Part shown: piece by piece, positions 10,355-23,361 of the stretch
How the letters are laid out: every line of letters starts with the position of its first letter
Numbering within the stretch: the stretch's first letter is position 1
Assembly (NCBI GenBank): GCA_030848705.1
Contig: CM061244.1
Coordinates: 51,749,190 to 51,813,189, forward strand
Source: Heracleum sosnowskyi
Lineage: Eukaryota > Streptophyta > Magnoliopsida > Apiales > Apiaceae
Length of the DNA stretch: 64,000 nt
Reading direction: 5' to 3'
The notes under the pieces: generated by a model
What the model was told of the DNA's origin: nothing
The model's input: the letters and a program-made list of their open reading frames with translations, nothing else
Database searches by the model: none
Made by a program: the position numbers and the translations under genes

Positions 10355-11289
10355 GATTGCTTGACTGATTGCAAGGTATCAGGAAAAACATTTAGTCTTG
10401 GATAGTGGATGTTCAGGACACATGACTGGAAATAAATCCATGCTGTCAGAGTTTGAGAAAAAGACTGGCCCGATAGTGTCCTACGTAGATGGCAACATTA
10501 GGCATACTCTAGGATATGGCAATATCATCATTGGCAATGTCATCATTCAAAACGTAGCTGTGGTGGAAGGATTGAAGCACAATCTCTTGAGCATCAGTCA
10601 AATCACATACAAAGGTTACCATGTCAACTTTCATGAGACTCATTGTGAAGTAACTAGCAAGAAGTATGGAAAGGTTGTCCTTACTGGCTACAGACGTGGT
10701 AACATATATGAAGCCAACTTACATTCAGCTATTGATGGGAAAATGACACGTTTCCTGACAAAAGCTTCAGTAGATGAAAGTTGGAACTGGCACAAGAAAT
10801 TTTCTCATCTTAACTTCAAAAATATAAACGAGTTAGTGAGAAAAGATCTTGTGAGAGGATTACCAAAGGCAATGTACACTCCTGATGGTCTCTGTGATTC
10901 ATGTCAAAAGGCCAAGCAAAGGAGAACCAGCTTTAAGAGCAAGACTGAATCCTCAATTGATGCTCCTTATCATTTGCTTCATCTAGATCTTTTTGGTCCT
11001 GTAAATGTAATGTCAATTAACAAGAAAAGATACACTCGCGTAATAGTTGATGAGTATACCAGATTTACATGGGTGTACTTTTTGTTAAAAAAGGATGAAA
11101 CTCCAGAGATACTGATGAATCATGTAACTTAACTGGAAAATGGATCTAGCAACAAAGTGAAGATTCTGAGAAATGACAATGGAACAGAGTTTAAAAACTC
11201 AAGAATGGAAGAGTTCTGTAAATTGAAAAGAATTATGCAACAATTTTCTGCTCCAGGCACTCCTCAACAGAAAGGAGAGGTGGAAAGAA
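10355..11289 (+). pseudogene. pol: Element E: Copia pol stub (protease and integrase) disrupted by A and F
   Basis: Reading in one frame from about 10383 gives protease [12 protein letters not shown], the integrase zinc-binding region (WHKKFSHLN, CDSC) and the start of the catalytic core ([17 protein letters not shown]). A TAA at 11130-11132 interrupts it. The match stops at 11289 in the motif before the catalytic Glu (KGEVER), where unrelated Gypsy sequence starts. Element A inserted a few bases before the predicted splice acceptor; here the phase-0 junction would be the AG at 10381-10382 (GTATCAG), not the usual TTGCAG. It is related to the C/D family more than to A/B ([15 protein letters not shown]). 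Confidence 0.88.
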
Positions 11290-14200
11290 TACTACTATAT
11301 GAACAAATTTAGTTCATAAATTTAGAAAGACACTACCAGTGACTTAGCACGGTTTTTAGAAATCAACAAGTACGCAGTTCTAGATACTGCTAGATGAACA
11401 ACTTTAGTTCATAAGTTTACAAAAAATACCGCTTGTCTTTCTTCAATAAGTAACCAGAATCATTTGTAAAGGAACAATCTTTAGTTCTTATCAACACTAT
11501 CGGTAACTCAGCACCTTGACTTTCGTTACAGTGTTAATATCAATTTCCAAATTGGAAGGAAAGGGGCTTATCCAAAACAGAAAACACGATATGAAGTGAC
11601 AATGATCAGTCGCCACAACCATATCCACCACGGGTCTTCTCTACTAGTAGAAGGGCAATTACTTCATTCATAAGTTACCCCGGGATGAAGGCTTCATTCA
11701 TGATCATCCTGGATGGGAGCTCCATATGCACTCATCCTGGCGCATTCGGCCAATAATTGTTGATGGACCGCCTGGCTAACGGTCTCTTACACTCTCGGGA
11801 TCGTCCGTCGACGATCTTGCCACCGCCAGAGTCCCCTTGTTTTATTTTCTTTCAAGAATCATTTTGAATAGAAAATCGAGTAGTTGAGGTCCGGCCTCAG
11901 ACGACCGATTCTTATTTGAAAATAACGCTACTTGAGCAAAACATGACCGGGGGTTTTCACAAAAAGATTTCGAGTGAGAGGGTATACGTGTTTAAACTTT
12001 TCGAAGCATCTTGGATAACTTTTAAATAATATTTGAAGTATTTTTGGAAACGTTTAATATATTTAATCAATATTTAAGTACATATATTTTATCCAAGATA
12101 AATGTTTTTGGGAATATTTTAATAAATGAAGTTCATTAAGTACTTGTAAATAGTTATACTATTTCTCGAAGAACCCTTCGGGTTTACATACTTATAAAAC
12201 GTCAAAATGAAATACTGCTCCCTGGTCAACTCTACTTTTTGGACCGACGCGCCCTATTCCTAGAGCCATTGTCCGAATATTAAATATAACGTACCATTAT
12301 CAACGAAGTATGCTTTGTCAAAACTTTAACATATAAAGTTCATAATATAAATCGAACAATTACACTTGATTTCAAAATAGTAACCACAACATGATATATC
12401 ATTGGTATATGTGTTTGAGAAAGTAAACTTGCATAAACATGCTCCAAAGATATTTTCATAAGTAGAACATAGGATACGAAAACTTGCCACGATAATCTGA
12501 TCAAAAGAGTGTATATATATTTGAATAAACAAGTATTAAGCATTTGAAAATATACCTACTCTGAACAGTAGAGTAAGAGTTAGTTAAACTTGCCTGATGT
12601 CCAAGCTCTAACTGGATGTCTCTCTTCTAGTCCTAGAACCTCTACCAAGACAATACATAACCTTAATTAGTCACTTGATTGACAATTCACTTATTCTAAG
12701 TAAACTTCATTTTGCTTGACTTTCACTCTCTCGGGTACACTTAACTTACGATCTTCTATACCGTTTACTAATCATTTCTAATCTCGTTCTTCACACCAAT
12801 ACGTTATCTTAACAATCCTTAACAAGTTTCGTGTTTTAGTCGACTCGAAATCACTCTTTTAAATTAGCCAAAACGGATGGTCAAAGTAGTACCTCTAGAG
12901 TTGACTTTCCATAAAATCACTATTCCGCAACTCACACTCTAACACTTTTAGTAAATCAGAAAATAAATAATAAATTAAGAAACCACCTCAAGGAGCTTCT
13001 TGAGTATTTTTAATATTTATAAAAAATATCTTGATTTCAAAACATGAGTTGAAATAGGTGAAATGCATTTTAAAAGTCGAGTTAACTACGGAGTTTTACT
13101 ATTTGCACTAGTTTCACGAAAACGCTCATAACTCAATAACCGTTAACTCTATTGACACACCGTTTTCGCGTGCACGATCTAGAGAATGTCTAGAATATAA
13201 TCAATCAAAAGTTTGGCCCTGGACAGAGGACCCATTTTCCCAATTTTACTGAACAAGGAAGTAGCTTTCACAATGAATAGTGTCATTGTGCAACTTCGGT
13301 TCCGACATTTTTATAAAATCGAAAACTTATTGTTTTAATACAAAACCTTTTTTTTACTATTTAAAAACCCTTCCTTAATCCTCAACAAAAGTTTCAAATT
13401 AAATTACAGAGTTTAACTAGGTGAAATTCGTCTCCAAAGTTGGAAACCCGAGAGGTCCGGGTGTCCTGCACATGTCTCACTAAAACCTCGATATCTCCTA
13501 GCTCGTTAATCGTAATGACACGATTATTTTGCCAAAACAAACTAGAAACTGACCTTTACATAAAAATAGGCAGTGTTAATTTTTAAAAGTGGTGGATCCT
13601 CTCGAACTCTTGGCTCAAAACAGGGCTAAATACAAACGGGCATTACGACGGCTATAAACTAGTGATTACCATTTTAAACTTATGTCAAAACCATAACAAA
13701 CCAACCCAATCATCAACACAACTCATTCAACATCTAAACCATGCTTTCTAAATTACAACCCATGGTCAAAATCATCACCATATCATACCATCATCAAGTA
13801 CAACTCCCTTTACACATCTAAACCATACAACTTGACTTAAACATCAACTATGTGAAAACCCATCACTTATATCATACTAAAACAAAAGGTGAGAGTTTGT
13901 TATACCTTATTTGAAGCTTTGTTACTCATAAAGGTGGGCTAGGAACCTTGGGTAGTGCTTGATCTATGCTTGAATGCCTTAAACTTTCAAGAAAACCAAG
14001 AACATCATATAAGTTACTATTTACACCTAAACTTTGAACAAGGATTTGAACATGAAATACTTGTTGGATGATGATGAAACTTGGTTCTTACCTTAATCTA
14101 CTCAAGAGCTTTCCAAAGAGCTATTGTTTGCAATTTTTGAAGCTTAGATGAGTGAGTTATGAAAATTAATTCTCCTCCCCCTTGAAATAACCGAATGGAA

Positions 14201-14832
14201 GAAGACGAAATGGGGAGAGAGTGTTTTTGCTTGGTTGATATTTTGAAAGTGTGATGTTTAATTATGGGGATAAGATGTGGTGAAATAGATGTGGTTGAAA
14301 TCAATCCCATAAAGCATCTTTATGGATTTAACCTTGGTTACTTTATGGATCCTTGGTTGCTTTATGATAACCTTGGTTTAGGAAGCTTCCTTGATATACC
14401 ACTTGACTCCTCTTTTTCTCTTTCGTATTAATACTACTCGTTACATTGTTCCCTTATCGCTTAACCTCAATTTAATATACGGAATGATCTCGAAATCATT
14501 CTGTCGAACACGGTTCCCTACGAAGGTCATAGACATCTTAAATACCTCGGTTTAATATAATTGCGAGGAATTTATAAGTTATAAGTCTCCGAGTCCTGAA
14601 AGAATTTACGTATTCTTTAATATCTCATATATGACGGATTAAATAATAAAAATGGAATCATCGAAATCTGAGAGCTTTTACATCCACTCATTTGTCTAGT
14701 ACAACAACAGTACAATCTCAAAACTTCGGTTCTCTAACACGTATATAGTGTGGTCTGAAAAGTTTTTCCTTAATCAGCCAAAAGTACTATTCATCAAGGT
14801 TTTTTATACGTACAAAAATTTGGGTTATTACA
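11290..14832 (-). repeat. LTR of element F (3' LTR, minus strand)
   Basis: This is a long stretch without coding content, bounded on the right by TGTAATAACCC (minus strand) and the purine tract. Its first kilobase of U3 resembles that of H (a GATGAATAGT word, a CAGACCAC word, and then an AAAAGCT-TCAG word). Near the left end, a ~40-bp segment with GAACAAATTTAGTTCATAAA recurs about 100 bp on as GAACAACTTTAGTTCATAAG. No terminal TGT...ACA pair was found at the left, so the true LTR edge may be missing. Confidence 0.65.
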
Positions 14833-14845
14833 GTCTTCCCTCCTT

Positions 14846-16300
14846 AAAAGGATTCCGTCCCGGAATCTAAAGAAAATAGCGGAGGTATCTTTCCGATATC
14901 ACAATCTCCAGTTCTCATGTTGTCTATTCAATCCTCTGGTCCTTTCATAACACTCTTACTAGTGCTACGTTGTTGTTTCTCAATGCATTTTCTTTCTAAT
15001 ATATAATTCATACTGGTTGTTCTATATAGTACAATTCTGGTCGTATTTTTATACGTTCATATTCAATCACATTCCTTGTATCTATGTTGATCCTTCATAT
15101 CATAAACATGTGAAATACATGTATGGACACGTTTCGCATACGGAGATAACATCCTTGTCTTCTTTGTCCGTTGCACTAGCGCGGTTCCCAATATCCTCTA
15201 TTTGTTATCTTCTTAACGCGAGGGAGATCGATACTTCTCTTTGTGATAAGCTCCACAGAGTGGTATCCACACGTTCGCACTGTAACTACCCTTATATGAA
15301 AATTCTATCGGCGATAAGTAGTCGCTCCAACTGCTCCTGAAAATTCGACGCACGGGCGCGTAACATACTTTAATTGGTCTAGGCATTCGTTTGCTCGATT
15401 CAGTGGTCTACGGGCCGTAAGTAGTGCTCGCGCTTGATCTCTTCGTCAACATTGTTGAAAACTCTTCCAGTATCTAGGATTCAATCTTGGATCTTTACAT
15501 GTCATAATCATTATGGGGACTCCACGCGCATCCATATATCGTTCGTATATGCATTAATAATCTTCCTGATCGGAGATCTCTCGTTGATAAGGCGACTTGG
15601 TTAGTCCATCGATTAGAACCCAACTAATCGTTCCCATAACTCACACTTCCATCTAGGAATCTCTACTGGCTATATTAGTCTACTAGGTTTCTGCTATTTT
15701 TCTTCCATTTTCTGCGTGCCAGGTATTTAATTAATAACTGCCAGTATCACTCTTCATATTCGGCCACCAATAATATTTCCATAAATGTCTAAGCATCGTT
15801 GTACCCTCGGTGAATATGATGTCTACAACTATGTGGGCTCCTTGCGAGATCTCATATTTTAATTCTTGAATATTGGGTATCCGCACTCTGTGAACATATT
15901 CTCGCATTCCTTTCTCATCTCTTATACTCTTTAACTCTTTCTTGTCCTTAAACCATTTTCCCTTTCTAATATTCTTCCTTTAATGTAATTTTATCTTTTC
16001 AGTCAATTCTGACTGAATCCTAATTCCAATTAATTTCTCTCGTTCTTTTTCTGAAAATAATCACTTGAAGCTCCTTCCTTCCCAATCCTTATATCAGTTG
16101 TTCAAAAAATTTAGCATATTTAATCTCTCTTTACTACTTATAGTATCAGCCACCATATTGGCCTTTCCTAGTGATAATGGATCTCACAGTCATTATTCTA
16201 GATTAGTTCCAACCATATTCTCTGTCTCATGTTCAGTTCCTTCCATTTGAAGATATACATAAGGTTCTTATGGTCTGAAAAAAAATAATTCCACTTTTCT
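14846..16300 (-). pseudogene. pol: Gypsy integrase remnant of element F
   Basis: On the minus strand, about 15907 down to 15747 reads as the integrase zinc-binding region: a histidine-containing stretch, then LRHLWKYYWWPNMK, which matches the Gypsy YWWPGMK block. Lower coordinates (about 15560-15415) keep scraps of the catalytic core, such as HGVPIMII. There are many stops and frameshifts. The segment above 15747 is duplicated at 24508. Confidence 0.72.
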
Positions 16301-16307
16301 CCATAAA

Positions 16308-16508
16308 CTAAGTCTCTAAATTTTCAGCGCACGCGAACACTATCTCGGCTAACTCCAAGCCAGGTGTAAGATATCGTATCTCATACTTCTTAAGTTGCTT
16401 AGATGCATCACTAAAGTTCATAAAGTCTCCTCTATCATTAGGTATTTCTAACAACGGTGTTGTTACTAACTTCTGCTTCAATCCTTTAACTCTATCTATT
16501 AAGTCCAT
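16308..16508 (-). pseudogene. pol: Gypsy RNase H remnant of element F
   Basis: A 66-codon open stretch reads KGLKQKLVTTPLLEIPN, NFSDASKQLKKYEIRY and ELAEIVFA, the RT-RNase H connection and first RNase H blocks of Ty3/Gypsy elements. Part of the domain between SDAS and QLKK is deleted. It lies in the expected order between the RT and integrase remnants. An identical copy is at 25069-25269. Confidence 0.82.
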
Positions 16509-16601
16509 CAGTATATCAAAATATCGTCTATGAATAAAATAATCAATTTATCCAAAATATCCTCTAAATCAATAAACGTTGTTGGCGCGTGCCAACCCAA
16601 A

Positions 16602-16862
16602 CTACATCTCCAAAAACTCATAACGTACATAGGTGCAAAATGCCATCTTTGGCACATCATCATGGTTATTCTTAATTTGGTGATACCCTATCCTCAAATC
16701 TATCTTTGAAAAATAAATTACATCCTTTAATTGGTCAAACAAATCATTTATCCTTGGTGAGAAGTATTTATTCCTAATGGTTAGCTCATTCAGCTCTTGA
16801 TAATTTAGGTATAGTCTTATGCTACCATCCTTCTCTTGGCAAACAAAACTGGTGTACTCCAA
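16602..16862 (-). pseudogene. pol: Gypsy reverse transcriptase remnant of element F
   Basis: An 86-codon open stretch shows RT blocks: a CQEKDGS(I)R motif, LNYQELNELTIRNKY, INDLFDQLKD, FSKIDLRIGYHQI and KMAFCT-YEF. These correspond to fingers and palm of the Ty3/Gypsy RT. The catalytic Y-x-D-D block is not in this reading. An identical copy is at 25363-25623. Confidence 0.86.
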
Positions 16863-19800
16863 TGTGACATAATGAGTCTTATTTCCTGTACTCGAGTAGC
16901 TAATTCTTTCATCTCAACGGTGGCAATGGATATGGGTCTTAAATACTGACGCAACCCCTGGCAATAAATCAATGGAAAGTTCCAAGCCTCGATCAGGTGG
17001 TAGTTCCTGGAGATCGTAAAAATACGTCCATGAATTCATTTAAAACTGGGATGTCCCTTATATTTGGTATCTCCCTATTTGTATCGATTCACATGTGCTA
17101 AATAAGTTTCACATTTTTGCCACAACAATCTCTTTGTTTGTACTAACATAATAAACTTCGTGGTTCACTTCCGTCCTTAAAGGAGAACTCCCCCTTACTG
17201 GGCAATCCACATTTTACCTTCTTATCTCTTCAATCAATTTGCACATCGTATTTGATCAATCAGTTTATTTTCAAAATTTCATCGGATCCTTCCTTTTTGA
17301 AGGAAAAATAAATCAATGTATATTGTCGCCTTAAAACCTCAATTTGACATTATGGGCAAACAAGGTTCACCAAGATAATTTCATAGTTTGCTAATTCTAT
17401 TTCTATTTCTAGGGTTCCATAGGATTTCCATATATGTGGCTCCCTCATTAGTCCTCAAACTCATGTTCCTCTATAGTTCTTTCTTTCTCATTAATTAAGC
17501 TTCTATCATAGTCATTTCTTAATCAACGTATCGCCCTAAGTCATTTCGAATACTCCGTCATTCTGAATTTCCAACATACGGAACAACCTTGATACTTCCT
17601 GCAAACCTAAATTCATAATTGTCGCATTTCTCTACTTTGGTTTTAGTTCTAAAACTTCAACATACTTATCTTTCCAAATACTTAGGAAAATACTTGCATG
17701 GTACAAGGAATATTTTAAGCAACAAAAAGTTCATAGAAAGAACTTTGTATGAAATCTCGTTGAGTGGGTGACCTTGTTAGGTCTTAATCAAGTTATCCTT
17801 TGGAAAATTTCATCATCATACTTCACTGCATATAAAATGCGTTGTAAATTCAATGAATAAATTAAGTTGGGATTCGAACTAGTGAAGCAATAACTAGTCC
17901 ATTTAAAGAAATATTAGCAACTAGCTAAACAAAATTCGCTAGCTTCATTCGTTTAGGACATAACAACTTGATAGGACAATTAACTATATTTTCATCATGA
18001 CGTTAAAATTTCAACTAGTCAGAACAATTAACTAGTCATTCATAATGACATATACAACTAGTCAGTTTCAATCTGCTAGTGTAAAATCTCAACACCGTAA
18101 CCACTGAAGAAAATTTTGGGCTACTCAGATAACGAGTTGAAAGAAACAGTAAACAAGTTTGGGTTGAACATGGTAAATATAAACTTTGAATGGAATGTTC
18201 TTGGTACCGAATAATCAATAGCCTCTCATCAAATATTTCTCATCAGTGAAACGGTCCACCCAAAGGGGTCTCCGTACATATACTTTATCAAATTCATTAA
18301 TAGAATTGAATTAAGAATACCAATATCAATTCGATATCCTTTAGATGATTTGAACGTCTGATGTACAAACCTCATCTTATAATAGAAGAAATGAATTCAC
18401 GAGGAATCTCTGAACAATAAATCATCCATGTTTTAACAATTAGTTGAATATTTATGAACTCAACTGAGGGGTCCAAGTATGAAAGAAAGAATCGAATATC
18501 AATAATCATTGAAGAATATTCGTCAAACAGTTAAGGAAAGATTAATGGAATATTCCTTGAATGAACATGATAATTAGAGAAAATTATATGAATATTCTTG
18601 GAAAATTTTAAAGAATGTTAATAACCATTCCTTGAATAAAAGTTGTGTAAGAGCTGAAGGAGGTTAGCATCAACTACCTCCCGGTCGCCTCTCGAGTACG
18701 AACGATGTACCTCGAGACATGAATAAAAGACGTGTTTTCCAACCCTTGAGTCAACACAAAGGTTGATAATGAATAAAAGTGAAAGAACACATAGCAATAC
18801 AAGTATCAAGTTTATCTTCAAAATGTGACACAACGAACCCTTTATGAATCAAAAGTAGAAGCACAGTCAAAAGGTTCAGAACTTGCATTCATAGGAATTA
18901 AAATATAGATTCGGAAGGCTAGACAATTAATGATTTCCTCTTCTGGTCATCCTGGAGCACAAACAAGACACTCCGATAAGTAATGGTAACTTAAATGCGC
19001 ATACTCCACCTTAAAGGTAATAAGAGGAGAAGAAGAAATGAAATGATATAATCATATCGGTTGTTGGTTACACTCCAAGTTTAAAGTAGGAAATCAAAAG
19101 GGTTACCTGACGTAGCTATTCAAGGTAACACATGACATGAACAATTTTAGATTTAGTAATGCACCAGCAAGTAAATACCAAGGCAGGTCAATGATCATCC
19201 GTAAGTTCTAACATAATCGGTACGAGGATGATCCCATATATTCACCTTCATAACATAGGATACTAACTAATTAGTTCCTCAAAATCATACCAAACTCACT
19301 TAATAGATTGGGGTTAGTAAACATATCTGTCATTCCCCTATAGTTATCCCAAAATTTGTGCCTCACATGGCCGAGTCAATATGTCCGCACAAGATGGAGG
19401 TCTACTAGTTACTATATACGTAGTCTCAAACAAGAGTTGTATCAAAGGAATCCAAATCCAATCACACTGACCTCCTTTCTGATAGGTTCTGAGATCGTCG
19501 TATCGCTCGTTGCAGCCATACGTACCTTCATTGTAGACATGCCATCAATTCCTAATGTTCTTGATTTCTGAGTTGAACCATCATTGACTAACATACGAAG
19601 CATACTCATGATGTCATCTAGTGCGCTCGTCTTACGATAACGTTCCCGTAATAAATACATGCAAAATCTTCCTCGAGGACAACGAAATCCCCAATGGTGT
19701 ATTGATCACTATCTCGGGTGGAATCATTGCTCGTGGGGGATTGAGACCTCATAGACAAAACAACGCCTTCAACTAGTCCAGGTAACTAGTGACCTTAATT

Positions 19801-20004
19801 ACGTAAGGAAGTTTAAACGCCCTGGTTCTCACATATGTTGCCTCCTTATGGGCAAATTAGGAAGGACTACGAGTAACAAGATTCGTGCCAGTCAAATCAA
19901 CCAATGGTATTGGCAATCCTGCCTCTACCTCAACTACTCTTGAGACTCTGCTCCGCGTTCTATAATAATGTCTCTGATAAATTATGTACAAATCAAAGCT
20001 CTCT
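16863..20004 (-). other. Non-coding decayed sequence of element F (probable gag/protease region)
   Basis: By position this should be the protease and gag end of F, but I could not recognise any domain. Short open stretches of 60-74 codons on either strand show no family resemblance. The block 15747-18157 is present again at 24508-26918. Repeated AACTAGTCA words occur at 17890-18075. The region ends at the TGTTAG start of the G LTR. Confidence 0.5.
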
Positions 20005-21741
20005 TGTTAGGGTTGACACATTTGGAATGATGATAATAAAATGCTCAAGACAAGAATTTGATATTGACACTGAAGTTGATTGTCAGAAAGCTAGTTCACA
20101 GAAGCTGATAAATCAGGAAGCTAACTAGAAGGCATTTTATCTATCCAAGGTCTAAAAGCCACATCAAATGATTGGAGGATATTTTGTCATCAAGTTAGGA
20201 AACAATTCAGAAGCAAGCCAACTGACGTCTAATCAAGCACCAAGTGTTTCAGTGGCAAGTCCGCCTAATCAACTCAGTAATGGTGAATCAATAAAGATGA
20301 CAAGATGTTTTATCTAAAGATGAAGCTAAGTGTATCCATTCTACGGATCAAGCTATAAAATCTTATTTCATCTACGGATACAAGATGAAAACATCATATG
20401 CCATCAACGGATAGAAGCTGAAGACATCTTATCTCATTAACGGATAGAAGCTGAGGTCATCTTATCTCATCTACGGATAAAAGCTGGGGACATCATATCT
20501 ATAGATAAAAGATGAAGGAAGTTGATCATCAGATACAGCTAAAGATGTCATGTTTTATCTATGGATGCAGTTAAGGAGGTCATGGTCTATCTATGGATGC
20601 AATCAAGAATGTCATGTCTCATCTATGGATACAGTTACAGAATATTACTTCTACGGATATTCCGAGATTACCTTCCTACAGATAATTGACATAGAATGGT
20701 AGTCTACAGATATGGAATTAATATGCCTACTGATGTTCATCCCATTCAACATAAAATCAAATCTATGTAACAGAATCTTTTGAAGATTTCCTTATTTAAC
20801 AGGTTAAATGGAGGACAGTCTCAGAAATCATCATTACACACCCGTGACTAAAAGATGTTGGATAACGACGCAATCGATGTATGGGATAGGGAGTCAAAAT
20901 TGTAAATATTCAAAGGCTCAAATTCCTACAAGTGAAATGTGAAGTCATCTATTGTCTTTTATGTCTCCATGGATAAATAAGAGTTAAGGCAGCTACCTAG
21001 AAGTTTAACTTCTAACTGGACACAAAGGAAAAGCTTGACAAACATGAAGACCTATTTGTAGTACTACATGTTCACTTATCTCAGCTGATAGTGACTTGAC
21101 AGTCGGGTAACCAAGGAGAGGTCTCTTTCATGCAGATGTCACATGGGCTTGGAAGCTAGGTCAATTGCATGGACTTAGTAATTTTTGAATAGAGCAACAC
21201 ACTCAATCAGAAAGCACCATTTGGGATTATACAAGTTTATCTGTGATGCCAACCAAGGCATTTCCCGAATAGGATAGTTTCTTAGACGAGCATGTGATCA
21301 AACAGAACCAAAATGTAATATTTTATTATGTTGTAGGTTTTGTTTGTAACACACAGTCGATGTATATAAGACTGTGTGGAGTAGCATAGAAATGTGTGTG
21401 AAGAGAGCACAAAGCTGAATGTAAAAACACTTAGGCTCTCTTTCATCATCTGTGTAAGTAGCCGGAGTTTGTTGAAAAACAAAACCAGAGAATTCTTCAA
21501 TATACACCTCAGGTGGGCTTTTTCCGAGAAACCCACCTGAAAAGTTTAAAAGTCTGCCTGTCTCTTGCATTTCTTTTTAACTCGAAGAATTCATTTATGT
21601 TCATGGCTTGTCTCAATTCTTAGTTAATTTACCAACACATATATTCATACTGTAAAAAGTTTGAAAAAGTTTTGTAAAATTAACTATATTGTATTCAAAA
21701 CCCCCTTCTACAATCTAGGTTGCATTGTTCTGGGAATAACA
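20005..21741 (+). repeat. 5' LTR of element G
   Basis: It begins TGTTAGGGTTGACAC and ends AATAACA, immediately before the primer-binding site. A TATATAAG box is at 21363-21370, leaving about 1.36 kb of U3, which carries a repeat array (20310-20715). The other LTR was not found in the window. Confidence 0.8.
20310..20715 (+). repeat. Degenerate ~35-bp tandem repeats in U3 of element G
   Basis: About ten or more imperfect units are centred on ATCTACGGATA followed by AAGCTGAAGACATCTT. Some units read TCTATGGATGCA. The position upstream of the TATA box suggests a possible enhancer array; that role is inference. Confidence 0.75.
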
Positions 21742-21743
21742 AT

Positions 21744-21755
21744 TGGTATCAGAGC
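21744..21755 (+). other. Primer-binding site of element G
   Basis: TGGTATCAGAGC, complementary to the 3' end of plant initiator tRNA-Met, lies 2 nt after the LTR end. Confidence 0.92.
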
Positions 21756-21802
21756 AAGCTTCTAACATACAAGAAGTTTAAAGATCAAAAGCAACTGCAA
21801 CC

Positions 21803-23340
21803 ATGGAGAGAGGTGACAATGAAGTAGCTGGGAATGAGTTGTCAAACAAGGGCTCAAAGTTGGTGTTTGCAAACTCTCTACCCACAAAATGGAAGCATAT
21901 CTCTGTATCTATCAAAAATACCCCTGAATCCAAAGATCTAAATTTTAGCTGCCTGTTAAGTACTCTTGAATGCTCAAATCTTGAGGCTATGCATGATGCA
22001 AATATTATCAGTAAAGAAGGGGAGACAGAAACAAGAGGTGTGGTCATCTCCAACCAAGATTTGAAAGAAGAGGAGAGAACAGAAAAGCAAGCTCAACATT
22101 CAAACTGAAAATCTGTGAATGTATCAGAACCACAACAGACAAGGGCAAGGAAGGAACAACACTGGAAGATGAAGTCCTTTTTGAGCGAAGGGTTTCAACT
22201 GAAGAGGGTTGTTCAACATCAATAGAGGGATCTATCAACCTTGTACCCACAGCCTATGACAATCAAGAAGCAAGCTCAACCAGAAATCAGGTATTTTCTG
22301 TGAAGCCAACTAAGCATGTTAAAGAGGTATGTTGCAGCACTGCAATGAGTTTATTTGATGAATTACATGTTGTGCGTATTTCCTTTAACAATCTCATTGA
22401 AGAAAATATCAGACTCAAAGCAACTAATGTTATGCTTAGTGAGATAAATGCTATGTTGGAAACTCAAGTCTCTGAGTTTAAGGAAACACTTGTTGAATGC
22501 ATGAATGCTAAACATGAACTTGAGGCTGTCTTAAAAAGAGAAGTGGTTTTGAAAGAGCAGCTGAGAAAGGAACAAGAGGTTATTGCAAGATGGAATAATT
22601 CCAGTTACATTGTGTCCAACATTATCAGATCTCAAGGAATGGACACATTTTGTAAAGAGACCTGGAATTGCAATAACAAGAAGCTAGAGGATGTGGAGAC
22701 TGCTCTAAAGATGGTAAAACCATTTAGGAGTAATCAGACTCTAGAGAAACTGAGCAATAAGGTTGGACCAGGTTTCAGGAACCATGTTCAATCACTAAGA
22801 AGCAAAACCATCAAGAAAGAAGAGTCAGATGCAGATGAAGAGGAAATCTTGAATGAACTAACAATGATTGACTGTAGTAGCAGCTACCCATCAGAAGAAA
22901 GTACTTCCAGAAGGCCCTGCATTCGATGTGGTAGAGTTAATCACTTGTATACTTCTTGCAGATTTGTTCAAACAAGATCTACTCAACTGCCTATGACTGA
23001 TATGCCTGTCATGCATCACATTTTTGCTCACAATGCTCGTGATTCAACAAGATATGCTAACATGCCATTTGTTCCTCATCCATATTGGTATGAATTCAAT
23101 ATGCCTCAAATGTCATGAAGCATGCCTGACTTGAATGATCTGTATGCTCAAACATTTCCTTGCCGAACATCAAATTTTGATATTCTTGAGCAACATGTGA
23201 ATGCTAATCTCTCAATGTCAGAACCAAGGGATGAGAATGGTTCGAATCCATTGAAGCTCAAAGCTCAGAAAGAGAAGATGACAGTCATAAAAGCTAAAAA
23301 GCCAAAGCTCAAGGAAACTTGGGTACCGAAGCCTGCTTGA
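21803..23340 (+). pseudogene. gag: Degenerate gag of element G with intron-encoded C-terminus
   Basis: The first part (21803-22108) has a Copia gag block (FANSLPTKW) but lacks most of the N-terminal domain and the first zinc knuckle. After a frame change the reading resumes before 22290. From 22291 a coiled coil is followed by the knuckle CIRCGRVNHLYTSC. The tail ends in TWVPKPA with TGA at 23338-23340, as in B (QVWILK) and D (HVWVPK). An extra TGA at 23116-23118 splits it. It is not functional as it stands, but it preserves the same exon/intron arrangement as B and D. Confidence 0.78.
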
Positions 23341-23361
23341 TTCAGTTTTGAAAGTGTGCAG
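22291..23361 (+). other. Predicted gag-pol intron of element G (1,071 bp)
   Basis: The donor CAG|GTATTT lies at a codon boundary; the acceptor GTGTGCAG ends at 23361, 21 nt after the gag stop. Length, phase and position match the B (1,111 bp) and D (1,117 bp) introns, although the coding sequence is strongly diverged. Confidence 0.55.

Larger units (their letters stand above)
11290..20004 (-). mobile_element. Element F: decayed Ty3/Gypsy retrotransposon (Tekay/chromovirus-like), minus strand
   Basis: On the minus strand a purine tract (AAGGAGGGAAGAC, 14833-14845) is followed by an LTR beginning TGTAATAACCC at 14832. Upstream on that strand are remnants of integrase, RNase H and RT in Gypsy order. 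A similar boundary exists in element H. The left end at 11290 is not a TG...CA terminus, so F is truncated or rearranged where it meets E. The right end is cut by the LTR of G. All coding regions are broken. Confidence 0.8.

Noticed and set aside
12326..12543. Two overlapping minus-strand ORFs of 67-68 codons in the F LTR
   Set aside because: AT-rich, overlapping in two frames, hydrophobic by composition, no family resemblance.
15017..15340. 107-codon plus-strand ORF in F
   Set aside because: Opposite strand of the decayed integrase region; no recognisable domain.
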